Positions 50,307-58,855 of a stretch of DNA of 64,000 nucleotides are shown piece by piece (position 1 is the first letter of the stretch; every line of letters starts with the position of its first letter). A program made the position numbers and the translations under genes. The stretch comes from CAYRNY01 sp964425755. Its GTDB lineage: Bacteria; Chloroflexota; Anaerolineae; Aggregatilineales; Aggregatilineaceae. Below the pieces are notes generated by a model that had not been told where the DNA came from, ran no database searches, and saw only the letters and a program-made list of their open reading frames with translations. The stretch lies in NCBI GenBank assembly GCA_964425755.1, contig CAYRNY010000009.1, positions 1-64,000 of the forward strand, in the 5' to 3' direction.

Positions 50307-50966
50307 ATGGCAAAAGACACGAACGGCACCAACGGCAACGGCTACGGTCGCCACCACCTCTACGATACCGCCGAGATGACGTTGCCGGAATTTAAACTGA
50401 TCGACTCGCGCGCGGCCATCGAAGAGGCGGTGCGCACGATCCTGTTACACGTGGGCGAAGACCCCAGCCGCGACGGGCTGTTGAAAACCCCGCACCGCGT
50501 CGCCAAGATGTACGAGGAACTGCTCGAAGGTTACGGGCAGGACCCCGCAGAGATCATCAACGGCGCGATGTTCGAAGTCGAGTACGGCGACAGCGAGATG
50601 GTGATGGTCGCTGATATCGAATACAACTCGCTGTGCGAGCACCACATGCTGCCGTTCGTGGGCAAAGCGCATGTCGCGTATGTCCCGCGTGACAAGGTCG
50701 TCGGGCTGAGCAAGATCCCGCGCATCGTCGATATGTTCGCGCGCCGCCTGCAAATCCAGGAGCGCATGACCAACGAGATCGCCGACACGCTGCAGCAGTA
50801 CCTCGACCCGCTGGGCGTGATGGTGGTGCAGGAAGGGCACCACATGTGCGGGTCGTTGCGCGGCGTCAAGAAGCACGGCGTCAACATGGTGACGAGCGCC
50901 AAGCGCGGCATCTTCCGCGAGAACAAAGACCTGCGCGACGAGTTCTACCGCCTGGCCGGGAAGTAA
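50307..50966 (+). CDS. folE: GTP cyclohydrolase I
   Basis: First enzyme of folate/tetrahydropterin synthesis, GTP to 7,8-dihydroneopterin triphosphate. 219 residues. The family signature is complete: LLKTPHRVAKMYEELLEGYG, zinc ligands Cys and His in NSLCEHHMLPFVGKAHVAYV, DMFARRLQIQERMTNEIADT and the last zinc Cys in GHHMCGSLRGVKKHGVNM, then TSAKRGIFREN. An extended N-terminus of about 35 residues precedes the core. AAGGAGGGGGA directly before the ATG. First gene of the run folE - SDR - folB - folK. Confidence 0.97.
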   Translation: MAKDTNGTNGNGYGRHHLYDTAEMTLPEFKLIDSRAAIEEAVRTILLHVGEDPSRDGLLKTPHRVAKMYEELLEGYGQDPAEIINGAMFEVEYGDSEMVMVADIEYNSLCEHHMLPFVGKAHVAYVPRDKVVGLSKIPRIVDMFARRLQIQERMTNEIADTLQQYLDPLGVMVVQEGHHMCGSLRGVKKHGVNMVTSAKRGIFRENKDLRDEFYRLAGK

Positions 50967-51208
50967 CGCCACCACGACCGCAGCCAACGCCGCGGGCGGG
51001 TTTTCCTCTCCGCCTCACTGCGCAAGCGACCCTCACGCGGCCACAAGACGTACCGCAACCCAGACGACGTTACCCAGGGCGAGTGTATCCGGCTCGCCCT
51101 ATAATCATGTCAGGACGCATAGATGCACGGGGCATGTTGTGCCGGCGGCGGGACGCCCGCGCCGGCGCATGCACCCGCACACAACCTCAGCCAAAAGGAC
51201 AGCGAACG

Positions 51209-51976
51209 ATGCAAATTGAAGGCAAAGTCGCGCTCGTGACCGGGGCGGCGCACCGCGTAGGCAAGGCGATCGCGGCGGCGCTGGTCCGCGAAGGCGCGCA
51301 CATCGTGGTACACTACGGGGGATCGGCGGACGCGGCGCAGCAGGCCGCGCGCGAATTTGAGGCGCAGGGCGTGCGCGTGCTCGTGCAGCAAGCCGACCTG
51401 CGCGATCCGGGTGACATCGACCGCCTGCTCGCGCGGGTCGATGTCACGTTCGGGCGGCTGGACATCCTGGTCAACAGCGCGGCGAACTTCGTCAAGCGCC
51501 CGTTTGCGGACTCCACCGTCGAGGACTGGAAAGACGTGATGCAAACCAATCTGCGCGCGCCGTTCCTGCTCACGCAGCGCGCCGCCGCGTTGATGCGCCG
51601 CATCGAGCGCCCCGCCGACCAGCCTGCCGCGATCGTTAACATCGCGGATATGAGCGGGCTGCACTACTGGCCCGGTTACATCATGCACGGCATGAGCAAA
51701 GCCGGTATCATCCATCTGACGCGGCTCACGGCGGCGGAACTCGCGCCCGCGATCCGGGTGAACGCGGTCGCGCCGGGGGCGGTGCTCCCGCCGCAGGGCA
51801 TGTCAGAAGACAGCGCGCGCTGGCGCGAACTGGGCGCACGGGTCCCGCTGAAGCGCACCGGCAGCGCCGAAGACGTCGCGCAGGCGGTGTTGTTCCTGGC
51901 CCGGCACGACTACATCACCGGCGCGCTGATCCCGGTCGACGGCGGCGAGCACCTCATCGGCGGCAAGGACGTGTGA
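51209..51976 (+). CDS. pteridine-reductase-like short-chain dehydrogenase
   Basis: 255 residues, NADPH-dependent SDR. The cofactor motif TGAAHRVGKAIA (11-22) has the TGx3RxG form of pteridine reductases (PTR1/FolM). The catalytic block aligns residue for residue with that of PTR1: Asp147 in NIADMSG replaces the usual Ser, and Lys164 is kept in HGMSKAG. The position of the essential Tyr (four before Lys) is occupied by His160, while a Tyr stays at 157. Inserted between folE and folB with AAAAGGAC upstream, it may reduce dihydropterins or dihydrofolate. No folA is near. Confidence 0.85.
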   Translation: MQIEGKVALVTGAAHRVGKAIAAALVREGAHIVVHYGGSADAAQQAAREFEAQGVRVLVQQADLRDPGDIDRLLARVDVTFGRLDILVNSAANFVKRPFADSTVEDWKDVMQTNLRAPFLLTQRAAALMRRIERPADQPAAIVNIADMSGLHYWPGYIMHGMSKAGIIHLTRLTAAELAPAIRVNAVAPGAVLPPQGMSEDSARWRELGARVPLKRTGSAEDVAQAVLFLARHDYITGALIPVDGGEHLIGGKDV

Positions 51977-52010
51977 CGGCTGCGCCGTTCCGGGCAAAGG
52001 ATGGAACATC

Positions 52011-52379
52011 ATGGCACGCGATAAAATCGTGATCAAAGACCTGCTGCTACGCGGCCTGATCGGGTTTCAGGACTGGGAACGCGAGAAGAAGCAGGACATT
52101 CTGATCAACCTGACGCTGTTCACCGATATGCGCGCGGCGGGCGCGAGCGACGATGTGGCCGACGCGCTGGACTACAAGCGCATCACCAAAGCGATCATCG
52201 CGCACGTGGAGCAGCACCGCTACGACCTGGTCGAGGCGCTGGCGACCGCGATCGCCCGTATCTGCGTGGTGGAGCACAACGCGGCCAGGGCGATCGTGCG
52301 CGTGGAGAAACCCGGCGCGCTGCGGTTTTCGCGCTCGGTGGGCGTCGAGATCGAACGCGAGCGCGCGGATTTTGAATAA
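52011..52379 (+). CDS. folB: dihydroneopterin aldolase/epimerase
   Basis: 122 residues. Motifs: KDLLLRGLIGFQDWEREKKQ, DILINLTLFTDMR, DALDYKRITKAIIAHVEQHR, LVEALATAIARICVVEHNAA and VRVEKPGALRFSRSVGVEIE. The catalytic Glu is likely in LIGFQDWERE, where the aldolase FolB usually has G(V/I)xxxE. The FolX epimerase branch has the same fold and cannot be excluded. Third gene of the folate run, 34 bases after the SDR. Confidence 0.93.
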   Translation: MARDKIVIKDLLLRGLIGFQDWEREKKQDILINLTLFTDMRAAGASDDVADALDYKRITKAIIAHVEQHRYDLVEALATAIARICVVEHNAARAIVRVEKPGALRFSRSVGVEIERERADFE

Positions 52380-52443
52380 CCCGGCGGCATCATTGCGGTG
52401 TCGTTGCGCGCGATGTCGCGCCACCTGACAGGAGCAGTCGATT

Positions 52444-52986
52444 TTGAATTCACCAGCCCCGACGGTCCAGGTTTACATCACCCTGGGGTCGAACATCGCG
52501 CCGGAGCGCAATCTCACGCGCGCGCTGCAGATGCTGCGGCAGAATCACCACCTGCGCGTGTGCCGCGTATCCCCCGTGTACCACAGCCCGGCGGTGGGTG
52601 CGGATGGCGCGCCCGTCCCGGACCAGCCGCCGTTTCTCAACGCGGCGGCGCACCTCACAACGGACTATTACAGCGCCTTTTCGCTCAAATACAACGTGCT
52701 GCGCTTCATTGAAAGCTGCCTGGGACGCGTGCGGACCGCCGACAGGTTCGCGCCGCGCCCGCTGGACCTGGACATCGCGCTGTACGGCGACTGTGTGATC
52801 GACCTGCCGCACCTGACCATCCCCGATCCGGACGTGCTGCGCCGGGCGCATGTCGCGCTCCCGCTGGCGGACATCGCGCCGGACGTGGTGCACCCTGTCA
52901 CGGGGAAGACGCTCGCCGCGATCGCGGAACCGTTCCGTGGGGCAGCGGGCATCACGCGGCGCGACGACCTCGACCTGAACGCGTGA
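52444..52986 (+). CDS. folK: 2-amino-4-hydroxy-6-hydroxymethyldihydropteridine pyrophosphokinase
   Basis: 180 residues. VQVYITLGSNIAPERNLTRA (ATP/pterin-binding start), FLNAAAHLTTDYYS, ESCLGRVRTADRFAPRPLDL, DIALYG and LTIPDPDVLRRAHVALPLAD are the HPPK signature. It transfers pyrophosphate from ATP to the pterin alcohol made by FolB. The start is TTG at 52444 with CAGGAG 10 bases upstream. No folP/folC follows within the window, so the pathway is completed elsewhere. Last gene of the run. Confidence 0.94.
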   Translation: MNSPAPTVQVYITLGSNIAPERNLTRALQMLRQNHHLRVCRVSPVYHSPAVGADGAPVPDQPPFLNAAAHLTTDYYSAFSLKYNVLRFIESCLGRVRTADRFAPRPLDLDIALYGDCVIDLPHLTIPDPDVLRRAHVALPLADIAPDVVHPVTGKTLAAIAEPFRGAAGITRRDDLDLNA

Positions 52987-53146
52987 AACGTCTACGCGGG
53001 GAACACCGCGAACGCCCGGCGGACGGCGTAGCAGCACCCCGGCGAATGTGCTATAGTTGCCGGGGTGTGTGTTTGCCCGGATGTGCAATTGGTCAAGCGC
53101 GACCAACGGCACATGTGTTTCGATTCGTTCAGGAGCCAGACAAGTC

Positions 53147-54256
53147 ATGTACGACGATCTCGCGCCACGTATGGCGACCATCCTCACCGAGTTTTCGTTG
53201 CCCATCCAGCCCGGCGATTTCGTCGGGATTTCTGCATCTACCGAGGCCGAACCGCTGATCCGCGCGCTGTACGATGCCGTGCTGCGCCGGGGCGGGCACC
53301 CGTTTGTGTTTGTGAGTCTGCCGGGATTACGCGAGAGTTTTTTTGAACTCGCCACCGACGAACAACTCGATTTCATGAATCCGGTGCTGCTGGAGTACAT
53401 CAAGCAGGTCGATGTGCTGTACCAGATCATCGCGCCGAGCAACACCAAGGCGCTGTCCGGCGTTGACCCGGCGCGGCTGGCGCGCCACCAGCAGGCCAAC
53501 CGCGCGATCAACGAGACGTACTTCAAGCGCATCGGGGAGCAGGACCTGCGCTGGAACATCACTGCCTGGCCGACACAAGCGTCGGCGCAGGAAGCGGAGA
53601 TGAGCTTGCTGGCGTACACCGAATTCATGTACCGGGCGTGCCGCCTGGACCAGGACGACCCGGTCGCGGTGTGGCAGACGCTCAAAAAGCGCCAGGATAA
53701 GCTGGTGGCGTGGCTGCGGGGCAAACACGAGGCGACCGTCACCGGGCCGGGGATCGACCTGACGTTCAGCTTTGCCGGTCGTCCCTGGGTCAGCGATTGG
53801 GGCGATAACAACTTCCCGGCGGGTGAGATCTTCACCAGCCCGGTCGAAGAGTCGGTCAACGGCCATGTCGCGTTTAACTTCCCGACGGTGTACGGCGGGC
53901 GCGAGGTCAGCGGCGTGGAGCTGACCTTCACCGATGGCGTGGTCACGGATGCGCGCGCGGCCAAAGGCACGGACTACCTGCTCAGCCAGTTGAACCTCGA
54001 CGAGGGCGCGCGCCGCCTGGGCGAGTTCGCGATCGGCACCAACTACGGCATCCAGCGGTTCACGGGCGAGACGCTGTTCGACGAGAAGATCGGCGGCACG
54101 GTGCACATGGCATTGGGGCGCGGCTTCGAGGAAGCGAACGGCGTCAACGAAAGCCAGATCCACTGGGACATGGTGCACGACATGAAAAACGGCGGCCAGA
54201 TTCACATCGACGGGGAGCTGTTCTACGCGAACGGGCAGTTCGTCGGCGAGGGGTAG
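53147..54256 (+). CDS. M29 family aminopeptidase (paralogue 3)
   Basis: 369 residues, close to paralogues 1 and 4. YDDLAPRMATILTEFSLPIQ, IIAPSNTKALSGVDPARLAR, WNITAWPTQASAQEAEMSLL, then metal-site segments NFPAGEIFTSPVEESVNGHV, RRLGEFAIGTNYGIQRFTGE, GGTVHMALGRG and SQIHWDMVHDM. AGGAG (53131-53135) lies 12 bases before the ATG; the longer upstream frame is rejected. Follows the folate run after 160 bases. Confidence 0.94.
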   Translation: MYDDLAPRMATILTEFSLPIQPGDFVGISASTEAEPLIRALYDAVLRRGGHPFVFVSLPGLRESFFELATDEQLDFMNPVLLEYIKQVDVLYQIIAPSNTKALSGVDPARLARHQQANRAINETYFKRIGEQDLRWNITAWPTQASAQEAEMSLLAYTEFMYRACRLDQDDPVAVWQTLKKRQDKLVAWLRGKHEATVTGPGIDLTFSFAGRPWVSDWGDNNFPAGEIFTSPVEESVNGHVAFNFPTVYGGREVSGVELTFTDGVVTDARAAKGTDYLLSQLNLDEGARRLGEFAIGTNYGIQRFTGETLFDEKIGGTVHMALGRGFEEANGVNESQIHWDMVHDMKNGGQIHIDGELFYANGQFVGEG

Positions 54257-54276
54257 CCTCCTGCCGCCGCGCAAGT

Positions 54277-54326
54277 AGGGACGCACCTTTGTGTATTCCC
54301 AGGGCGGATACAGAGGGTTCGTCCCT
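54277..54326. repeat. imperfect palindrome between two M29 genes
   Basis: AGGGACG (54277-54283) is the reverse complement of CGTCCCT (54320-54326), and the intervening arms pair further with a few mismatches and bulges (about 20 pairs). It may be a REP-type repeat or a bidirectional stop signal. It also spans the upstream sequence of the next M29 gene. Confidence 0.4.
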
Positions 54327-54374
54327 GCATCACAATATGGTATCTTAATCACCCCACACGAAAGAGCGAAATCC

Positions 54375-55502
54375 ATGCAAACTTATAAACTTGCAGCCGA
54401 AATGGCGAAAATCCTGACCGCGTACTCGTCGCCGGTGCAGCCCGGTGAGTACGTCAGCATCGTGGGCAACCCGGACACCGCCGGCCCGCTGATCGCGGCG
54501 CTGTTCGAGGCGGTGCTGCGGCGCGGCGGGCATCCCAACGTGCAGAGCCCGCTGCTCAGCCCGGACTATTCGCCGCACTTCGAGACGTTCCTGCACATCG
54601 CCAGCGACGAGCAGCTCACCCACGTCGATTCCACCATGATGCACTGGGTCGAGCAGTCCGACGCGATCTTTTTCCTGAAGGCGCCCGCCAACACCAAGGC
54701 GCTCTCGTCGGTCGTGCCGGAGCGCATCACGCAGTACCGCAAGGGCACCAAGCCGTTCCAGTCGCGCTACCTCGAACGCTACGCGGCATACGATCTGCGC
54801 TGGACCGTCGTCGGCTGGCCGACCAACGCGCTCGCGCAGACGGCGGAGATGAGCCTGCGCGAGTACGAGGCGTTCGTCGCCAAAGCGTGCGGCCTGGACC
54901 AGCCCGATCCGGTGCAGCACTGGCTCGACTTCCGCGCGCGGCAGGACCGGCTGGTGCAGTGGCTGAGCGACAAGTCACACGCCGAGGTCAAAGGGCCGGG
55001 CATCGACATGGCGTTTAATTTCACGGGGCGGCCCTGGGTCAACTGCGACGGCGATAACAACTTCCCCGATGGCGAGATCTTCACCAGCCCGATCGAGGAT
55101 TCGGTCAACGGCTACGTGCATTTCAACTACCCGTGCGTGTACCTCGGTAACGAAGTCTCCGGCGTCCGGCTGCGCTTTGAAGACGGGCGCTGCGTCGAGG
55201 CCAGCGCCGACAAGGGCGAGGACTTCCTGCTCAAGACGCTGGACACCGACGAGGGCGCGCGCACGCTGGGCGAGTTTGCGATCGGCACCAACAAGGGCGT
55301 GACGCGCATGACGCGCAGCATCCTGTTTGACGAGAAGATCGGCGGCTCGATCCACATGGCGCTGGGCCGCAGCTACGAGGAGTCAAAAGGCGAGAACGAC
55401 AGCGCGATCCACTGGGACATGGTCCACAGCATGCAGGACGGCGGCGAGATCGTCATCGACGGCACGCCGTTCTACCGCGCGGGCGAGTTCCTGGTCGAGT
55501 GA
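54375..55502 (+). CDS. M29 family aminopeptidase (paralogue 4)
   Basis: 375 residues. QTYKLAAEMAKILTAYSSPV (N-terminal domain), SLREYEAFVAKACGLDQPDP, catalytic NFPDGEIFTSPIEDSVNGYV (Glu), TLGEFAIGTNKGVTRMTRS (Glu), IGGSIHMALGRSYEESKGE (His) and SAIHWDMVHSM (His/Asp). Paralogues 3 and 4 are adjacent and head to tail, indicating local duplication. The ATG at 54375 has AAAGAGCG upstream. A structured repeat (copy B) lies 60 bases after the stop. Confidence 0.94.
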   Translation: MQTYKLAAEMAKILTAYSSPVQPGEYVSIVGNPDTAGPLIAALFEAVLRRGGHPNVQSPLLSPDYSPHFETFLHIASDEQLTHVDSTMMHWVEQSDAIFFLKAPANTKALSSVVPERITQYRKGTKPFQSRYLERYAAYDLRWTVVGWPTNALAQTAEMSLREYEAFVAKACGLDQPDPVQHWLDFRARQDRLVQWLSDKSHAEVKGPGIDMAFNFTGRPWVNCDGDNNFPDGEIFTSPIEDSVNGYVHFNYPCVYLGNEVSGVRLRFEDGRCVEASADKGEDFLLKTLDTDEGARTLGEFAIGTNKGVTRMTRSILFDEKIGGSIHMALGRSYEESKGENDSAIHWDMVHSMQDGGEIVIDGTPFYRAGEFLVE

Positions 55503-55560
55503 AGGCTGCGTCCCTGTTCTCGGGTCACTTGAGCACCTGGCTTTCCAGGTCAGGGCGCAC

Positions 55561-55632
55561 CCACCGTTAAAGGGCCGTTGTTACGGTCCGCACGGTGGAT
55601 AGCCGGGTGCTTGCAGCGCCCGGCGAACGGCG
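55561..55632 (+). ncRNA. structured RNA-like element, copy B
   Basis: Outer helix CCACCG (55561-55566) with CGGTGG (55593-55598) is perfect here. P2 pairs 55572-55577 with 55584-55589 around TTGTTA. P3 pairs 55602-55610 with 55616-55624 around TTGCA. The core 55571-55632 matches copy A at 53 of 62 positions without gaps, and both P3 changes are compensatory (GG/CC versus TT/AA). The neighbour downstream on the plus strand is the TPR gene (start 55735), with a possible TACAAT -10 at about 55661 in between, which argues for a separate RNA rather than a leader. No known RNA family recognised. Confidence 0.6.
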
Positions 55633-55734
55633 ATCGCGTGCGCGCGTTACCCAGTCGATGTTACAATGGGGCATGTTCGGACAAAACAGGCGTGGTAACG
55701 TGGCGGGACCGCGCAGAGAGGGCAGCGACCAGCT

Positions 55735-56370
55735 ATGACCGGTGACCTGTTTCAGCACGTGGGGGACTTGAAAGAGTCGGCCCGAGGGTTAATGCGCAGC
55801 GGTGACTATTCGGCGGCGCTGGATGCGTTGAGCGACGCGGTCACGCTGCTGCTGGACGCGCACGAACAGTCCGGCACGTCCGGCGCGATCGACGCGGGCG
55901 ATGTGCGGCGCGAGTTGGCGGCGTGTTACGGCATCCTGGGCAACATCTTTCGCCGCATGGGTGACCCGGTCCAGGCGCTGGCGATGTTCAAGCGCGGCGC
56001 GGCGTATGAAGACGACGTGTGCGAGAATCGCACCAACGCGATTATCCTGACCCTGATGATGCACCCGGAGCAACTCGACGCGATCCGGCCCTCGGTGCTG
56101 GAAGCACGCGCGATCCTGCAAGGGCAGGTCGCGGACGCACGCCGCGACGATATCTGGGCCTGGTCCGATCTCGGCGTGATGCGCTTGCTCAGCGGGCAGC
56201 ATGAACCGGGCCGTGCGGCGTTTGAGCGGGTGGTCGCGCTGGGGGCCGCGCCCGCCGCGCGCGCCAGCATCGAACGTCTGCTCGGCGTGTTGAGTGAAGC
56301 GCTGGCGGACTCCGCGCCGGAAACGGCGCAGGCGATCGGTGTGGCCCGGCGTGTATTGGAGTCGGCGTAA
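55735..56370 (+). CDS. TPR-like helical repeat protein
   Basis: 211 residues made of helical pairs: GLMRSGDYSAALDALSDAVT (about 18-37), ELAACYGILGNIFRRMGDPV, QALAMFKRGAAYE (about 60-92), and DIWAWSDLGVMRLLSGQHEP, GRAAFERVVALG (about 140-172). The Gly/Ala/Tyr spacing is that of tetratricopeptide repeats, which serve as protein-binding scaffolds. No enzymatic domain or membrane segment. Related to no neighbour; 97 bases before cysH on the same strand. Confidence 0.75.
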   Translation: MTGDLFQHVGDLKESARGLMRSGDYSAALDALSDAVTLLLDAHEQSGTSGAIDAGDVRRELAACYGILGNIFRRMGDPVQALAMFKRGAAYEDDVCENRTNAIILTLMMHPEQLDAIRPSVLEARAILQGQVADARRDDIWAWSDLGVMRLLSGQHEPGRAAFERVVALGAAPAARASIERLLGVLSEALADSAPETAQAIGVARRVLESA

Positions 56371-56466
56371 CACGGCGCGCGGGATATAATCGGCCTGCAA
56401 CGGGTGCTGCCGGGAATGGGCAGCGCATCTGCGACACAAACGGTAGCAGCATACAGACAAAAGCTT

Positions 56467-57222
56467 ATGCATCCGAAACTCACCACTGAAGAACGTGCGC
56501 GGCTGAACGCGCAGTTTAACGCTGCCGGGGCCGGGTTCGAAGCGGCGGCGCAGATCATCACCTGGGCGGCGGAACGCTTCGCGCCCCGGCTGGCGATGAC
56601 CTCTTCGTTCCAGACGCAGAGCGTCGCGCTGCTGCACATCCTTAGCCGCGTGCGCCCGGATATCCCGGTGATCTTTCTCGACACGGGCTATCACTTCCCG
56701 GAGACGCTCGCTTACCGCGACGACCTGGCCGCGCGGTTCGGGCTGAATGTGCGCGTGGTGCGGCCCGCCGTCACGCAGGCGGAACAGGCCCGCCAGCACG
56801 GCGACGCGCTCTACCGGTGCGACCCCGACCTGTGCTGCTACATCAACAAGGTCGAACCGCTGCAGCGCGCGCTGCGCGATCTCGACGCCTGGATCAGCGG
56901 GATTCGCCGCGACCAGACCGCCAACCGCGCCACCGCCGAGCCGGTCGAGCAACTGCCCGACGGGCGCGTGAAGGTCAACCCGCTGGTCGCCTGGACGCAC
57001 AAAGACCTGTGGACGTACATCAACCGCCACCAACTTCCCGCACACCCGCTGTTCAGCCAGGGTTATCTCAGCGTCGGGTGCGCCCCGTGCACGCAGCCGG
57101 TCACGCATAGCGACGACGAGCGTGCCGGGCGTTGGGCGGGCCGGGGCAAGACCGAATGCGGCCTGCACACGGACGCCATCACCCGCCGCGACCCGGACGA
57201 CGACGAGGATCGCCGCGCATGA
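56467..57222 (+). CDS. cysH: phosphoadenylyl/adenylylsulfate reductase
   Basis: 251 residues. Assimilatory reduction of (P)APS to sulfite. AMTSSFQTQSVALLHIL (phosphate loop), IFLDTGYHFPETLAYRDDL, the iron-sulfur cysteines Cys123-Cys124 (LCCYINKVEP) and Cys205/Cys208 (SVGCAPCT), IRRDQTANRA and the catalytic KTECGLH (Cys231). The presence of both Cys pairs marks the [4Fe-4S] branch, which prefers APS or uses both substrates. The start at ATG 56467 is preferred over GTG 56404 on similarity of length. The stop overlaps the next gene (ATGA). Confidence 0.92.
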   Translation: MHPKLTTEERARLNAQFNAAGAGFEAAAQIITWAAERFAPRLAMTSSFQTQSVALLHILSRVRPDIPVIFLDTGYHFPETLAYRDDLAARFGLNVRVVRPAVTQAEQARQHGDALYRCDPDLCCYINKVEPLQRALRDLDAWISGIRRDQTANRATAEPVEQLPDGRVKVNPLVAWTHKDLWTYINRHQLPAHPLFSQGYLSVGCAPCTQPVTHSDDERAGRWAGRGKTECGLHTDAITRRDPDDDEDRRA

Positions 57223-58223
57223 GCCGCGTGATTCTGGTCACGGGCGGGGCCGGGTATATCGGCTCGCGCCTGATCCGCGACCTGGCGCGCGACCCGGCGT
57301 TTGATGGCTACACCTTCCGCGTGTATGACAATCTCCAGCGCGAAACCTATACCACGCTGCTCGACCTGCCGGATACCGGGCGCTACCAGTTCATCGAGGG
57401 CGACATCCTTGACCATACCGGCCTGCGCCGCGCGCTGGATGGCGTCACGGCGGTGGTTCACATGGCCGCGATCGTGCGGACGCCGCTGGCGTTCGGGCCG
57501 CCGGGGTGGGTCGAGCAGGTCAACCACTGGGGCACCGCGAGTCTCGCGGACGCTGCCGCCGCTGCCGGGGTGGCGTGGTTCGTTTACACCAGCAGCGCGG
57601 CGGTCTACGGCCCGGTCGACGCGATCGGGGCGCGGGCGGTACAGTCCTCACCGCCGTTCGCGGAACACGACATCGCGCGCCCGGTGGGGCTGTACGCCGA
57701 AAGCAAGCTGCGCGGCGAAAAGCGGTTGCTGGCGCTGCACGAACAGGGGCGGCTGCGCGTGTGCGTGCTGCGGCTGGGGTCCGTCTTTGGATACGCGCCC
57801 GCCGTGCGCTTTGACGCGGTGGCGAACCGCCTGGCCTATCTCGCCAGCGTCCACCGCGCCCTGACCGTCTACGGCTCCGGAGAGCAGCGCCGCCCGCAGG
57901 TGCACATCGCGGACGCCAGCCGTGCGATCCGCTTTGCGCTGGCTCAACGCAACGCGATGGCGGGCGAGGTCTACAACGTGGTGAGCGAAAATGTCTCCGT
58001 GCTGGAGTTGGTCGAGGCGATCCGCGCGCTGCGTCCCGGCATCGGCGTGCGCTACACCGAACAGGACGTGCTCACACACCTGTCATTTGCCGCCAGCGGA
58101 GAGAAGCTCAACGCGCTGGGCTGGTATCCCCAGGTCGGCCTGGAAGCCGGACTCGCGGAGTTGCTGGATCACATGCGCGGCTTCATCCCCTTCGCGCCGG
58201 GCGGGATCGACGACCTGGGATGA
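57219..58223 (+). CDS. NAD-dependent epimerase/dehydratase
   Basis: 334 residues, extended SDR. GGAGYIGSRLIRDLARDPAF (NAD site), VYTSSAAVYGPVDAIG, active Tyr-x3-Lys in GLYAESKLRGEKRLLALHEQ, RLGSVFGYAPAVRF and VHIADASRAIRFAL, C-terminal YNVVSENVSVLELVEAIRAL. Typical of nucleotide-sugar epimerases/4,6-dehydratases; the substrate cannot be named. Overlaps cysH by 4 bases, so the two are cotranscribed although their functions seem unrelated. Confidence 0.88.
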   Translation: MSRVILVTGGAGYIGSRLIRDLARDPAFDGYTFRVYDNLQRETYTTLLDLPDTGRYQFIEGDILDHTGLRRALDGVTAVVHMAAIVRTPLAFGPPGWVEQVNHWGTASLADAAAAAGVAWFVYTSSAAVYGPVDAIGARAVQSSPPFAEHDIARPVGLYAESKLRGEKRLLALHEQGRLRVCVLRLGSVFGYAPAVRFDAVANRLAYLASVHRALTVYGSGEQRRPQVHIADASRAIRFALAQRNAMAGEVYNVVSENVSVLELVEAIRALRPGIGVRYTEQDVLTHLSFAASGEKLNALGWYPQVGLEAGLAELLDHMRGFIPFAPGGIDDLG

Positions 58224-58248
58224 TGTGACAACACAGGTCCACACACAC

Positions 58249-58289
58249 AACCGGGCGGCCTCCCGTTGTGGTGGGGAAGCCGCCCGGTT
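58249..58289. terminator. long stem-loop between convergent genes
   Basis: AACCGGGCGGC (58249-58259) pairs perfectly with GCCGCCCGGTT (58279-58289) around a 19-base loop. It lies between the plus-strand epimerase stop and the minus-strand DUF2892 stop, so it may end both transcripts. No T tract beyond TTATT. Confidence 0.55.
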
Positions 58290-58326
58290 ATTGGATGCCG
58301 CAGGTGTTCGATCGCGACGCGCTGCT

Positions 58327-58578
58327 TTACTCCTCTGAAGACTTGCTCCTTTGCTCCAGTTCGTGCCGCAAATCCCGGCCCTGGAACTGCAGCCCGAACA
58401 GCGGCGCGAAGACGCAGAAGTCGAACGCCCCGGCAGCCAGCGGCACCAGGCCGATGATCCCGATGATCGTGCCGGCGGTGCCGCCGACCAGTACGCCGAT
58501 TACGATCAGAATGATCCCGGCGGCCATGCGCGCATAACGCCCGGTCTGGCTCGCGAGAAAAGCAAACAGCTTATTCAT
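58327..58578 (-). CDS. DUF2892 membrane protein
   Basis: 83 residues with two transmembrane helices: MAAGIILIVIGVLVGGTAGT and IIGIIGLVPLAAGAFDFC, followed by a soluble tail FAPLFGLQFQGRDLRHELE. The layout is that of DUF2892 (the inner membrane part of YgaP), often found near rhodanese or sulfur genes. The cysH gene lies just upstream on the other strand, a possible but weak link. GGAGG precedes the ATG at 58578. Confidence 0.85.
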   Translation of the reverse strand: MNKLFAFLASQTGRYARMAAGIILIVIGVLVGGTAGTIIGIIGLVPLAAGAFDFCVFAPLFGLQFQGRDLRHELEQRSKSSEE

Positions 58579-58855
58579 GTGGAAACCTCCTCTATTCTGC
58601 CCGTCGTTATAGATATCATAGCACTTTTGTGGGTGTAATGTAACCGATTTGTGCCGTTGGTAGCTATCCTCGCCAGTTTGCGACCCAACCGGGGGCAGGA
58701 AATCTGTACCGTTGTGGCACGCGACTTGGTTGACCCAGTCTGTGTAAGCCCTGTATCATGAGGGCATCCGGGGCACCGATGGCGACGCCCGGCACCTGGC
58801 GGCTCAGCCGCGTGCAGCGATGCAGGGTGGCGGTTACATAGGCTTGGAGGGGGTT

